Below are positions 16,507-27,102 of a stretch of DNA of 64,000 bases, piece by piece. Positions within the stretch are counted from its first letter, which is position 1; each line of letters starts with the position of its first letter. A program made the position numbers and the translations under genes. Origin of the DNA: Actinokineospora iranica (GTDB lineage: Bacteria > Actinomycetota > Actinomycetes > Mycobacteriales > Pseudonocardiaceae); contig NZ_FMZZ01000007.1 of the NCBI RefSeq assembly GCF_900101685.1, forward strand, positions 186,001-250,000, in the 5' to 3' direction. The notes beneath the pieces are model-generated. The model had not been told where the DNA came from, did not search any database, and saw only the letters and a list, made by a program, of their open reading frames with translations.

Positions 16507-18483
16507 ATGCTGGTGCTGGGAGTCAACTGCTGCCTGTCGCCCGCCTCGGCCGATTTCATGGCGCAGCGGTGGGAGTTGCACTTCCACGACGCCGCGGCGG
16601 TGCTGCTCCGCGACGGCGCGGTGGCCGCCGGGATCGAGCAGGAGCGGCTGAACCGGGTCAAGCACACCACCGCGTTCGCCGGGGAGGCGATGCGGGCGTG
16701 CCTGGACACCGCGGGCGCGACGATGGCCGACGTCGACCGGATCGCGTTCTTCTTCGGGGAGGAGTACACCGACCGGGAGCTGTTCGAGCACTACGCGACC
16801 CATCCCGCGCTGCCCCTGAAGTGGAGCCGCGAACTGATCGCCAGCCGGGTCCGCGAGCACTTCGACCTCGACCTGCCCGACTCGGTGTTCGAGTTCGTCG
16901 GGCACCACACCGCGCACGCCTACTCCGCCTTTCCGCAGTCGGGCTACGACGACGCGCTCGTGGTGGTCATGGACGGGGCGGGCGAGGACAACGCGATCTC
17001 GGTCTACGACGGGCACGACCGCGGCATGGAACTGCTGAGCGAGCACGAGGTGAGCCGCTCGCTGGGCATGTTGTACCTCGCCGGAACCCGGTTGCTCGGC
17101 TACGGGCTCGGCGACGAGTACAAGGTCATGGGCCTGGCCCCGCACGGCGACCCGTCGACCTACCGGCCGGTGTTCGGCTCGCTCTACGAACTGCGCGCCG
17201 ACGGTGACTTCCACCTCGACCACGCCACCGTGGCGCCCGCCTTCGCCGCGGCCGGGTTCCGGCCCCGCCGCAGGGGCGAGGCGTTCGACCAGCGCCACCG
17301 GGACTTCGCGGCGGGACTCCAGGAGGCGGTGGAGACCATCGGCTGGCACGTCATCGGGCACTGGCGGCGCGCCACCGGCCACCGGCGGCTGGCCCTGGCT
17401 GGCGGCGTGGCGCAGAACTGCACCTTCAACGGCAGGCTGCTGCGCAGCGGCGCCTTCGACGACGTCTTCGTGCACCCGGCCGCGCACGACGCGGGCGCCG
17501 CGCTGGGCGCGGCCATGAAAGTGCACGCCGATACTTCAGGCGCCTTTCCGCGCGCCCGGGTCCGGCAGGTGTTCTGGGGGCCGCCCCTGCCGCGGGCCGA
17601 CGAGCTTGCCGACCTGCTCGGCCGGTACCGGCGGTTTCTCACCGTGACCCGGTCGGACCAGGTGGAGCGGGACGCGGCGGCGCTGGTGGCCGAGGGCAAG
17701 GTCATCGGCTGGGTGCAGGGCCGCTCGGAGTTCGGCCCGCGCGCCCTGGGCAACCGCAGCATCCTCGCCGACCCCCGCCCCGCGGCCAACCGGGACCGGG
17801 TGAACCGGATGATCAAGCAGCGGGAGAGCTACCGCCCGTTCGCGCCGTCGGTGCAGGCGGAGAGCCTGCGGGACTACTTCGAGTTCCCGGCCGGGGCCGC
17901 GACGCCGGACTTCATGGTCTTCACGGTGCCCGTGCGCCCGGACAAGCGCGCCGTGCTCGGCGCGGTGACCCACGTCGACGGCAGCGCCCGGGTGCACGCC
18001 GTCGACCGCCGCGTCAACGAGCGGTACTGGCTGCTGCTGGAGGAGTTCGAGCGGCGCACCGGGGTGCCGGTCCTGCTCAACACCTCGTTCAACAACCACG
18101 CCGAGCCCATTGTCGACTCGGTCGAGGACGCGGTGCAGTGCTACCTGACCACTGGACTGGACCACCTCGTCGTCGGCGACCTCGTCGTGTCCAAACTCGA
18201 CTGGACCGACGACGACCTGTGCGACCTCGCGCCCGCCCTCGTCCCATCGGCCCGGCTGCGCACGGTGTGGGAGCCCGACACGGGTCCCAGCCACGCCATC
18301 GCCTTCGTCCACCACAACGGGGGACAGCGCGCCATCGACGCGGCGACGCACCAGGCACTGAGCCAGGCCGACGGGGTCCGCTCGCTGCGGCGGTGCGGGA
18401 TCGCCGCCGGGTCCGCGGCACTCGACCAGATCCGCGGCCTCTGGAGCGACCGGTACGTCACCCTGCGCCCGACAGCCCCATGA
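16507..18483 (+). CDS. NodU/CmcH-family carbamoyltransferase
   Basis: 658 residues. The N-terminal ATPase-like domain has LHFHDAAAVLLRDG, HHTAHAYSAF and MDGAGEDNA; the carbamoyltransferase part has LAGGVAQNC and the family block EFGPRALGNRSILADPR, with VLLNTSFNNHAEP near the end. These enzymes move a carbamoyl group from carbamoyl phosphate to a hydroxyl of an antibiotic or Nod factor through a carbamoyl-adenylate. About 100 residues follow the conserved core and form an extra C-terminal region of unknown role. The methyltransferase upstream is likely in the same operon. The acceptor is unknown. Confidence 0.88.
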   Translation: MLVLGVNCCLSPASADFMAQRWELHFHDAAAVLLRDGAVAAGIEQERLNRVKHTTAFAGEAMRACLDTAGATMADVDRIAFFFGEEYTDRELFEHYATHPALPLKWSRELIASRVREHFDLDLPDSVFEFVGHHTAHAYSAFPQSGYDDALVVVMDGAGEDNAISVYDGHDRGMELLSEHEVSRSLGMLYLAGTRLLGYGLGDEYKVMGLAPHGDPSTYRPVFGSLYELRADGDFHLDHATVAPAFAAAGFRPRRRGEAFDQRHRDFAAGLQEAVETIGWHVIGHWRRATGHRRLALAGGVAQNCTFNGRLLRSGAFDDVFVHPAAHDAGAALGAAMKVHADTSGAFPRARVRQVFWGPPLPRADELADLLGRYRRFLTVTRSDQVERDAAALVAEGKVIGWVQGRSEFGPRALGNRSILADPRPAANRDRVNRMIKQRESYRPFAPSVQAESLRDYFEFPAGAATPDFMVFTVPVRPDKRAVLGAVTHVDGSARVHAVDRRVNERYWLLLEEFERRTGVPVLLNTSFNNHAEPIVDSVEDAVQCYLTTGLDHLVVGDLVVSKLDWTDDDLCDLAPALVPSARLRTVWEPDTGPSHAIAFVHHNGGQRAIDAATHQALSQADGVRSLRRCGIAAGSAALDQIRGLWSDRYVTLRPTAP

Positions 18484-18645
18484 GGCGCCGACCAGGACCC
18501 CACCGGTCCAGGTCTTGGACCAGGGTCTTGAGGCTCTTGCCCACCGGGGTGAGGGCGTAGTCAGTGTGCGGCAGGGCCACGGCGTGGACAGTGCGCCAGA
18601 CCCGGCCGTCGCGTTCGAGTTCGCGCAATGCGACCGCGGCGTCCT
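18458..18645 (-). pseudogene. HxlR-family regulator remnant (C-terminal winged-helix half)
   Basis: Read on the minus strand, a frame from 18645 to a TGA at 18458-18460 gives ALRELERDGRVWRTVHAVAL, then DYALTPVGKSLKTLVQDL and DRWG, the recognisable second half of an HxlR winged-helix regulator. An in-frame TAG stands just upstream and no start or N-terminal half (the family's C-x-x-x-R-x-L-x-x-I-G-x-K-W block) is found in the 140 bp before it. The 3' end overlaps the last 26 bp of the carbamoyltransferase gene. This accounts for most of the 299-bp gap after that gene. Confidence 0.7.
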
Positions 18646-18770
18646 AACGGCTGTCGGCCGCGCCGCGGTAGCCCTTTTCGCCATCGCCATCCTCACCGGG
18701 TTCCCGCCGGGGAAGAAAAACCCGCCGATTCACCACCCGCCGTCACCGACGTCCTGACCCGCGGCCCTGG

Positions 18771-18776
18771 CAGAAT
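18771..18776 (+). promoter_or_regulatory. Candidate -10 box for a leaderless start
   Basis: CAGAAT ends 6 nt before ATG 18783. No Shine-Dalgarno lies in between, so transcription and translation may start at the same base. A -35 box is not clear. Confidence 0.35.
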
Positions 18777-18782
18777 GGGCGA

Positions 18783-19631
18783 ATGGTTCCCGCCGCCGTC
18801 GCCCAGGCCGTCGACCGCTACCTGGCCGTGGCGGACCGACTGCTCCCGGGACGGATTACCGGCTTCCACCTGGTCGGCTCGGTCGCGCTCGGCGCGTGGC
18901 GGCCCGCCAGCAGCGACATCGATTTCGTCGCGGTGACCCGAGACGCCCTCGGTACCGGCGAATCGCGCCGCCTGCGCCTGCTGCACCCGATCGGGAACTG
19001 GACCGCGGTCAGCCGCGCTGTGGCGCGTCGCACACCCGCCATTCCGGGCACGGTGAACGGTGTTTTCGTGGCGGCGGGGGATCTCGCCACGCCGGTGACC
19101 AGGATTCGGCCGGTGGCCGCGCACACCGGTAGGAGATTTCACCTCGGTCGGGCCTTCGATGTGAACCCGGTCGTCTGGCGGATACTTCTGGACCGCGGGA
19201 TCACCGTGCGCGGCCGTGTCCCAGGTGAACTCGGACTGGACCCGGAGCCCGCGGTGCTGTCCAGATGGAACATGGACAATCTCAACGGATACTGGCGCTC
19301 CTGGGCGGGCCGGGCGCGGGCCAGGAAGCGCCAGCCGATCGCGCGCCGCCGGTCGGTTGACGACGCCGTGTCCTGGGGCGTTCTCGGCTCGTCCCGGCTG
19401 CACCGCACTATTGCCACCGGTGAGATAGTCTCGAAAGAGGACGCGGGCGAATACGCTCTTGACGTCTTCGCCTCTCGCTGGCGGCCGCTGATCCGCGCGG
19501 CCCTCGCCTATCGGCGCGGTGAGCCCGCTCCCACGAGCCCCGGGCAGGCGCTATCGGACCCGGTCAGCCGACTTCGCCTGACCGGTGAGTTCGTCGAGGA
19601 GGTAATAGCCGACGCCAGTCGCCTAGGCTAG
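18783..19631 (+). CDS. Nucleotidyltransferase-fold protein (aminoglycoside adenylyltransferase-like)
   Basis: 282 residues. The pol-beta-type nucleotidyltransferase signature GSVALGAWRPASSDIDFVAV sits near residues 33-52, with the two metal-binding aspartates in DID. The remainder is helical with a basic patch RARARKRQPIARRRS. The layout is that of ANT/AadA-like proteins, which adenylylate aminoglycosides, but many actinobacterial homologues have no known substrate. A resistance role is only a possibility. Confidence 0.7.
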   Translation: MVPAAVAQAVDRYLAVADRLLPGRITGFHLVGSVALGAWRPASSDIDFVAVTRDALGTGESRRLRLLHPIGNWTAVSRAVARRTPAIPGTVNGVFVAAGDLATPVTRIRPVAAHTGRRFHLGRAFDVNPVVWRILLDRGITVRGRVPGELGLDPEPAVLSRWNMDNLNGYWRSWAGRARARKRQPIARRRSVDDAVSWGVLGSSRLHRTIATGEIVSKEDAGEYALDVFASRWRPLIRAALAYRRGEPAPTSPGQALSDPVSRLRLTGEFVEEVIADASRLG

Positions 19632-19745
19632 TTCACCCGACCGGTGGGACCCGGATCGGAGAACCGGTGAGATCGGGCACGTGTGCCGTGCGCTGTACCG
19701 ACCGTCGGCGTTAACGACCCGAATATCCTTCAGCGCGAAGACCGG

Positions 19746-19774
19746 TTGTTCCTATAAGGACTATCGGGTAATGT
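19746..19774 (+). promoter_or_regulatory. Candidate promoter of lsr2
   Basis: TTGTTC (19746-19751) and TAATGT (19769-19774) are separated by 17 nt and lie about 60 bp before the Lsr2 start, which has its own AGGGA site. Confidence 0.4.
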
Positions 19775-19832
19775 CCGCGCTATCGCCGAGTAGCGGAATC
19801 GTCGGCGACACCACTCGAGGCAGTGAGGGAAC

Positions 19833-20201
19833 ATGGCGCAGCGAACCATCGTCGAACTTGTCGACGACCTGGACGGCACTATCGGCGACGACATCAGCAC
19901 GATCAGCTTCGGCCTCGACGGCGCGCAGTATGAGATCGACCTCACCGAGGCGAACGCCGAACGGCTGCGCGAGATCCTGGACGAGTTCGCCTCGGCCGCG
20001 CGGCGTATCGGCGGTCGGGCGAAACGCGCGTCGGTGAAGTCCGCGGGCACTTCGGACGCCCGCAACAAGGAACAGACCAAGGCCATTCGGGACTGGGCGC
20101 GGCAGAACGACTACGACATCTCCGGCCGCGGCCGCATCCCGTCCTCGGTCATCGAGGCATTCGAGCAGGCGCACCAGCCCAAGCCCAAGAAGGGCAAATA
20201 A
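19833..20201 (+). CDS. lsr2: Lsr2-family nucleoid-associated protein
   Basis: 122 residues. The N-terminal dimerisation domain begins MAQRTIVELVDDLDG and includes FGLDGAQYEIDLTEANAERL. The C-terminal DNA-binding domain contains the AT-hook-like SGRGRIP. Lsr2 silences AT-rich and horizontally acquired DNA in actinobacteria. The length is slightly longer than the roughly 110 residues of mycobacterial Lsr2, due to a linker and a lysine-rich tail (KPKKGK). It stands alone, upstream of htpG. Confidence 0.93.
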   Translation: MAQRTIVELVDDLDGTIGDDISTISFGLDGAQYEIDLTEANAERLREILDEFASAARRIGGRAKRASVKSAGTSDARNKEQTKAIRDWARQNDYDISGRGRIPSSVIEAFEQAHQPKPKKGK

Positions 20202-20308
20202 GCACCGGACACGAGCGCTTCCGACAGCCAGGGCGAGGCGGACCTATCCCGACCAGGGAGGTTCGTTAAGATGCGAAGGCTGTCGGAAGGCTTGATGAAA
20301 GGGTGCAC

Positions 20309-22189
<1,881 letters not shown>

Positions 22190-22205
22190 TTCGCGCCCTG
22201 TGGTT

Positions 22206-22247
22206 CGCCGCCGGGCCGGTGCGGCGTCGAGCACCGGCCCGGCGGCG
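22206..22247 (+). terminator. Intrinsic-type terminator after htpG
   Basis: A perfect 17-bp stem (22206-22222 with 22231-22247) closes on an 8-nt loop, 16 bp after the htpG stop. There is no T-run, as usual in high-GC actinobacteria. Confidence 0.7.
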
Positions 22248-22394
22248 ATCTGCTGTAAGGCAGGCGGGGGAGTGGTTGCGCACCCGCACTACCCCTGTGG
22301 TTAGACGTGAATCTCTATCCCCAGGTGGATGAACCCGGTGTGGTTCGCCACTACGTTCCAGTCGCACGCGATCGGAACGAGATTTGGGGGAGAC

Positions 22395-23606
22395 ATGAGT
22401 TTGTTGCGCGATGGGGGTTTTATCGCCAGAAGCAGGGTGCGCGCCGTGGCGGCCGCTGGGCTCGCGGCCGTGGCGCTCGCGGCGGCGGCCGCGACCCCGG
22501 CGGGAGCCGCCCCGCCGGTGGACGCGCCGAACAGCGGATTCGGGATCACCGTGACCGGGTGGCGGCAGGTGGGTGCTGAGCCCGCCACCGACGTGCGGCT
22601 CTACGAGGTCGCCCTCACGACCGAGGCGATCTACCGACCCGGCGTGAATCCCGCGCAGGGCGTGGTGCCGATCCGGACCCGAATCCTGTTACCGGCGAAC
22701 TACGGGCTCGATCCCGCCCGCCGCCACGACGTGCTGTACCTGCTCCACGGCGGCGGCGGGGGAACCGACGACTGGGCCAAGCAGACCGGCGGCGACGCCA
22801 TGGACATCGTGCGCGCCTCGTCGTTCGACGGCATCGTCGTCATGCCCGAGGGCGGCTACACCGGTTGGTACAGCGACTGGCACGGGTTCACCGACGGCCG
22901 GTTCCGGCCGGACTGGGAGACCTTCCACATCGAGCAGTTGATCCCCTGGGTGGACGCCAATTTCACCACCGACGCCAGTCGCGCCGGGCGGGGCATCGCC
23001 GGGGTCTCGATGGGTGGTTTCGGCGCCCTCAAATACGCGGGCAGGCACAGCGACCTGTTCTCCGTCGTCGGCAGCTTCTCCGGCGGCACCAACATCAACG
23101 ACGGCTGGGCGCAGGACATCATCGCCAACTCCGGCTGGCAGACCGGCGCCGCCATCCGCGGTGTCAACCTCCTCGACGGGACCACGCGGGTCAACCTGTA
23201 CCGGCCGAGCGGTGTCATCGAGCCCGACCAAGACCTCCAGCGGGCCTATCGCCTGCGCGCAATCCTCGGCCCGACCACCGACTGGCCCTTGTTCAACCCG
23301 CTTGATCTCGCCGCGACCGAGCTGTTCGACCCTTACGACGGCAAATTCGCCCTCTATTCCGGCGGAAACGCCGCGACCCCCGGCGGCGCCCCGTCCGGCG
23401 AACTCGACATGGGCACGTCGAACAACACATTTCACGCCACCCTGAACGCTCACGGCGTGACCCACCGTTATTGCACCGGTCCCGGCACCCACACCTGGGA
23501 CTTCTTCCGCAACGACTTCAGAGACTTCCTGGAGTACGCCTACGGCACGCCGCCCGCGAACTGCACCGCCAACACCGGCTGGAGCAGCAGGCCGACCGTG
23601 CCCTGA
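22395..23606 (+). CDS. Secreted esterase of the antigen 85/esterase D-like family
   Basis: 403 residues from ATG 22395, preceded by GGGGGAG. The N-terminus is a signal peptide (RAVAAAGLAAVALAAAA, cleavage near AGA/APP). The alpha/beta hydrolase core has YLLHGGGGGTDDW as oxyanion region, GVSMGGFGAL as nucleophile elbow and GTHTWDFFRNDF near the end carrying the likely catalytic His. The family (PF00756) includes mycolyltransferases and feruloyl or S-formylglutathione esterases. A mycolyl role is not shown here; a secreted ester hydrolase is the safe call. Confidence 0.83.
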   Translation: MSLLRDGGFIARSRVRAVAAAGLAAVALAAAAATPAGAAPPVDAPNSGFGITVTGWRQVGAEPATDVRLYEVALTTEAIYRPGVNPAQGVVPIRTRILLPANYGLDPARRHDVLYLLHGGGGGTDDWAKQTGGDAMDIVRASSFDGIVVMPEGGYTGWYSDWHGFTDGRFRPDWETFHIEQLIPWVDANFTTDASRAGRGIAGVSMGGFGALKYAGRHSDLFSVVGSFSGGTNINDGWAQDIIANSGWQTGAAIRGVNLLDGTTRVNLYRPSGVIEPDQDLQRAYRLRAILGPTTDWPLFNPLDLAATELFDPYDGKFALYSGGNAATPGGAPSGELDMGTSNNTFHATLNAHGVTHRYCTGPGTHTWDFFRNDFRDFLEYAYGTPPANCTANTGWSSRPTVP

Positions 23607-23620
23607 GCCGACGGGAAAGC

Positions 23621-23648
23621 GGCGGCGCCGGACGCGTCCGGCGCCGCC
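23621..23648. terminator. 28-bp perfect palindrome, bidirectional terminator
   Basis: The 28 bases are fully self-complementary and lie 14 bp after the esterase stop and 64 bp before the end of the convergent SH3-like gene, so they can serve both transcripts. Confidence 0.65.
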
Positions 23649-23711
23649 ACTCGGCCCCCCATGGCACACCAGACTGGCTGTGCGCGCCGAGTCCCGCTGT
23701 CGTGGTTTCGG

Positions 23712-24053
23712 TCAGGACGTGAACCAGTTGACGCACCGCAGGGCCACGTAACCGCCACCACTGGCCGTGACGCGGACCCACCACTCGCTGGACCCGCCGC
23801 ACGCGGTGTACTTCCCGCCGTCGGTGGCCGTGCACGACGCGGACGAGCTTGCCCCGGCGTTGAGCTGTCCCTTGGCGGTGCTGCCCGTGCTCGCCGACGC
23901 GCGGATGATCACCGCCTGCTTCGCGACGACCCGGCAGGCCTGGGCGGTCTGGCCCGTCGATTCGGTGGCCGTCGCGGTCGCGGGCGCCAACGCGCCCATC
24001 GCGAGCGTGCCCGCCGCGACCGTTCCCATCACCAGCGCTGTGGCTTTCCTCAT
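23712..24053 (-). CDS. Small secreted SH3-like (bacterial SH3) protein
   Basis: 113 residues from ATG 24053 with GGGGAGGA just upstream. A signal peptide (ALVMGTVAAGTLAMGALA, cleavage near ATA/TES) precedes one bacterial SH3-type repeat, seen in VVAKQAVIIRASASTGSTAK. Four cysteines in the mature part could form two disulfides. Proteins of this type are common in actinomycetes and probably bind the cell wall; the function is unknown. Confidence 0.75.
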   Translation of the reverse strand: MRKATALVMGTVAAGTLAMGALAPATATATESTGQTAQACRVVAKQAVIIRASASTGSTAKGQLNAGASSSASCTATDGGKYTACGGSSEWWVRVTASGGGYVALRCVNWFTS

Positions 24054-24290
24054 GGTTCCTCCCCAAAGTAATGGCTGTCCGTGCCCAAACGATCCCAGCG
24101 GCCGCGCGTGGTTTCCGCACAGATCACGCACAGAAGGCGCACGAGGTGACCCGTCCGGGGGTATGCCGCCTGCTCCGCCGTGCGCCACGATTGCCCTATT
24201 CCGGGCCGGTGCGCTCAACCGGTCCGGAATAAGGCCAAGGGGACTCCCGGGGGACACAGGTGGAGATCTTCTTCGTCAGGGGGACGTAAA

Positions 24291-27032
24291 GTGGAGTTCT
24301 CGCTTTTGGGCGCGGTCGAGGCCCGGCACGCGGGCGCGGCCGTGGACCTGGGCGGGCGACGCCAGCGCGCGCTGCTGGCGGCCCTGCTGCTGCGGGCCAA
24401 TTCGTTCGCGGGCGTCGGCTATCTCGCCGAGTCGGTGTGGGAGACGCCGCCCGCCGCCCCGGAGTCCAACATCCGCACGTACGTGGCCGGACTGCGGCGC
24501 AGGTTCCGCGCGGTCGGGGCCGACGAGACCCGGTTGGCCACCAGGCCCGGCGGTTATCTGCTGACCGTCGAGCCCGGGGAATTGGACGTCGTGGAGTTCC
24601 GGGACCTGGCCGCAGAGGGCGAGCGGGCGCTGCGGGAGGGCGACTTCGCCTCGGCGATGGCCGAGCTTGGCCGCGCGCTGGACCTCTGGCGCGGCGAGCC
24701 GCTGGACGGGCTCGGCTACCGGGGGGCGCCGCTGGCGGCCGAGACGTCCCGGCTGAGCGACCTGCGGCTGGCCGTCGCCGAGCACCACGCGCGGGCCGCC
24801 ATCGGTTTGGGCAGGGCGGACCTGGTGGTCGGCCCGCTGCGGTCGCTGCTCGCCGAGCACCCGTTCCGGGAAGAGCTGTGGGCGCAGGCGATCCTGGCGC
24901 TGCACCAGTGCGGCCGCCAGGCCGAGGCGCTGGACGCGTTCGCCACCGCGCGACGGCGGCTGGTCGACGAACTCGGCGTGGAGCCCGGCCCCCGGCTGCG
25001 GCGGCTGCACCAGCGTGTCCTGGCCGGGACGGCGGCTGCCGACGCCGAGCCCGACGAGTTCAGCGCCCACCGCCAGCTGCCGATGGACGTGGCCGAGTTC
25101 ACCGGGCGGGCCGCCGAGCTGCGGCTGCTGCGCGCGCCCGCGCCCGACACGACAGCCGTCTACTCGATCGAGGGAATGGCGGGGGTCGGCAAGACCCGGC
25201 TCGCGGTGCACGCCGCCCACCGCCTCGCGGACGTCTACGACGACGTCCAGCTCTGGGTCGACCTTCGCGGTTTCGACCACGACCAGGAGCCGGTGGACCC
25301 GGCCGTCGCGCTGGAGGGGTTCCTCCGCGCGCTCGGCGTCCCCGGCCACCGGATTCCGGCCGAGCCGCAGGACCGCGCCGCGCTCTACCGGCACCGGCTC
25401 GCGGGCAGGCGCGCGCTGGTGCTGCTCGACAACGCCGCGAGCGCGGACCAGGTGCGGCCGCTGCTGCCGGGCACTCCGGGCAGCCTCGTGCTGATCACCA
25501 GCAGGCGCGGCCTCACCGACCTCGACGGCGCCGACACCGTGCTGCTGGACGTCCTCGCGCCGGACGAGGCGGTGGGTCTCATCGGGCGGGTGGCGGGCGC
25601 GCGGCGGGTCGCGGACGACCCGGCCGCGGCAGCCAGGATCGCCGAGCTGTGCGGGCACCTGCCGATCGCGGTCACCCTGGCCGCGCGGCGGTTGCAGGTC
25701 CGTCCGATGTGGACGGCGCGGAACCTGGCCGACCGGCTGGAGAGCGCGGACCAGCGGCTGGCCCGGCTGTCCAGCGGCAGCCGCGACCTGCACAGCGTGT
25801 TCGACCTGTCCTACCGGGCGCTGTCGCCGGAGCAGCGGCGGGTGTTCCGGCTGGTCGGCCTGCACCCGGGCGACGACTTCGCCGCTGACTCCGCCGCCGC
25901 CCTGGCGGACCTCCCCCTGGACCGGGTCGACGTGCTGCTCGAATCCCTGGTGGACGCGCACCTGCTGCAACAGGCGACCATCGGCCGCTACCACTTCCAC
26001 GACCTCGTGCGCCCGTACGCCCGCTACCGGGCGCACGCCGACGAAAGCGGCGAGCAGCGCCGGGACGCGGTGTCCCGGCTGCTCACCTGGTACCTGCACG
26101 CGGCCGACTCGGCCCGGCGGACGCTCGCGCCGCACCACCGCCGGTCGTTCGAGATCGGCCGGTTCCGCGCGCGCTGCCCGGTGCCCGAGTTCCCCGGCTA
26201 CCAGCGGGCGCTGGACTGGTGCGAAGCCGAATGCGCCAACCTGGAGGCGGTGGTGCGCGCCGCGGCGGACCTGCGCGCGGACGTCGCCTGGCGGCTTCCC
26301 TCGGTGCTGGTCACCTTCTACTACCTGCGCAGCCACTGGACGTCCTGGCTGGCCACCCACGACGTCGCGCTCGCCGCCGCCCGCGGCACCGGCGAGCGGC
26401 ACGGCGAGGCCATCATCCTGCGCGGCCTCAGCGTCGCCTACAGCGACCTGCACCGATTCGACGAGGCCATCGCCTGCCACCACGCGGCGCAGGCGATCTT
26501 CCGCCAGGTCGGCGACCGGCACGGCCAGGCGTGGAACCTGAACAACTTGGGCGTGGTCCACGTCGACCTCGACCGGCTCGCCGACGCCGCCCGCTGCCTC
26601 ACCGAGGCCCTGCCCCTGTTCCAGGAGATCGGCGACCGGCACGGCGAGGGCATCTGCCTCAACAACCTCGGAGATACCTACCGCCGCCTAGGACAGCCGA
26701 CTCGGGCGATCGACTACCTCGAACGCGCGCTGAGCAGCCAGCACCGCACCGGCGACCAGGCGGGCCTGCGCTTCACCCTGACCAGCCTCGGTGACATCCA
26801 CCGGGACACCGGCGCGCACGACCTGGCGATCCAGCGGTACTCGGAGGCCCTCGCCACCGCCCGCGCCCTCGGCGACCAGCGCATGATCGGCCGGACCCTG
26901 GTCAGCCTCGGGCACGTGCTCACCGAGGCAGGCAGGCCCGATGCCGCCGCGACCCACTGGCGCGACGCGCTGGCGATCTTCGAGGAACTCGGCGACCCCC
27001 AGGCCGAAGCCACCCGGACGCTGCTGAGCTGA
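24291..27032 (+). CDS. SARP-type regulator with NB-ARC ATPase and TPR repeats (AfsR-like)
   Basis: 913 residues from GTG 24291, with AGGGGG 7 nt upstream. An N-terminal OmpR-like DNA-binding domain (to about residue 90) and bacterial transcriptional activation domain (about 95-240) are followed by an NB-ARC-type NTPase with Walker A GMAGVGKTR and Walker B ALVLLDNA. The C-terminal third carries TPR repeats with recurring GDRHGQAWNLNNLG and GDRHGEGICLNNLG units. AfsR/SARP proteins activate secondary-metabolite genes. None of the neighbours is an obvious target, so it may be a global regulator. Confidence 0.88.
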   Translation: MEFSLLGAVEARHAGAAVDLGGRRQRALLAALLLRANSFAGVGYLAESVWETPPAAPESNIRTYVAGLRRRFRAVGADETRLATRPGGYLLTVEPGELDVVEFRDLAAEGERALREGDFASAMAELGRALDLWRGEPLDGLGYRGAPLAAETSRLSDLRLAVAEHHARAAIGLGRADLVVGPLRSLLAEHPFREELWAQAILALHQCGRQAEALDAFATARRRLVDELGVEPGPRLRRLHQRVLAGTAAADAEPDEFSAHRQLPMDVAEFTGRAAELRLLRAPAPDTTAVYSIEGMAGVGKTRLAVHAAHRLADVYDDVQLWVDLRGFDHDQEPVDPAVALEGFLRALGVPGHRIPAEPQDRAALYRHRLAGRRALVLLDNAASADQVRPLLPGTPGSLVLITSRRGLTDLDGADTVLLDVLAPDEAVGLIGRVAGARRVADDPAAAARIAELCGHLPIAVTLAARRLQVRPMWTARNLADRLESADQRLARLSSGSRDLHSVFDLSYRALSPEQRRVFRLVGLHPGDDFAADSAAALADLPLDRVDVLLESLVDAHLLQQATIGRYHFHDLVRPYARYRAHADESGEQRRDAVSRLLTWYLHAADSARRTLAPHHRRSFEIGRFRARCPVPEFPGYQRALDWCEAECANLEAVVRAAADLRADVAWRLPSVLVTFYYLRSHWTSWLATHDVALAAARGTGERHGEAIILRGLSVAYSDLHRFDEAIACHHAAQAIFRQVGDRHGQAWNLNNLGVVHVDLDRLADAARCLTEALPLFQEIGDRHGEGICLNNLGDTYRRLGQPTRAIDYLERALSSQHRTGDQAGLRFTLTSLGDIHRDTGAHDLAIQRYSEALATARALGDQRMIGRTLVSLGHVLTEAGRPDAAATHWRDALAIFEELGDPQAEATRTLLS

Positions 27033-27090
27033 GGGGCCCGGCGGCGACCGGGATCGTCTCGTTTCCCGCCTTCGGGCCCGTGGGTGTCGG

Positions 27091-27096
27091 TACGAT
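27091..27096 (+). promoter_or_regulatory. Candidate -10 box for a leaderless start
   Basis: TACGAT ends 6 nt before GTG 27103, with no Shine-Dalgarno between. It would give a leaderless mRNA for the MutS-like pair. Confidence 0.4.
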
Positions 27097-27102
27097 CATT
27101 GG

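Noticed and set aside
24054..24290. N-terminal extension of the SARP regulator upstream of GTG 24291
   Set aside because: The frame is open, but the SARP domain begins at FSLLGAVEARHAG and AGGGGG is placed for GTG 24291.
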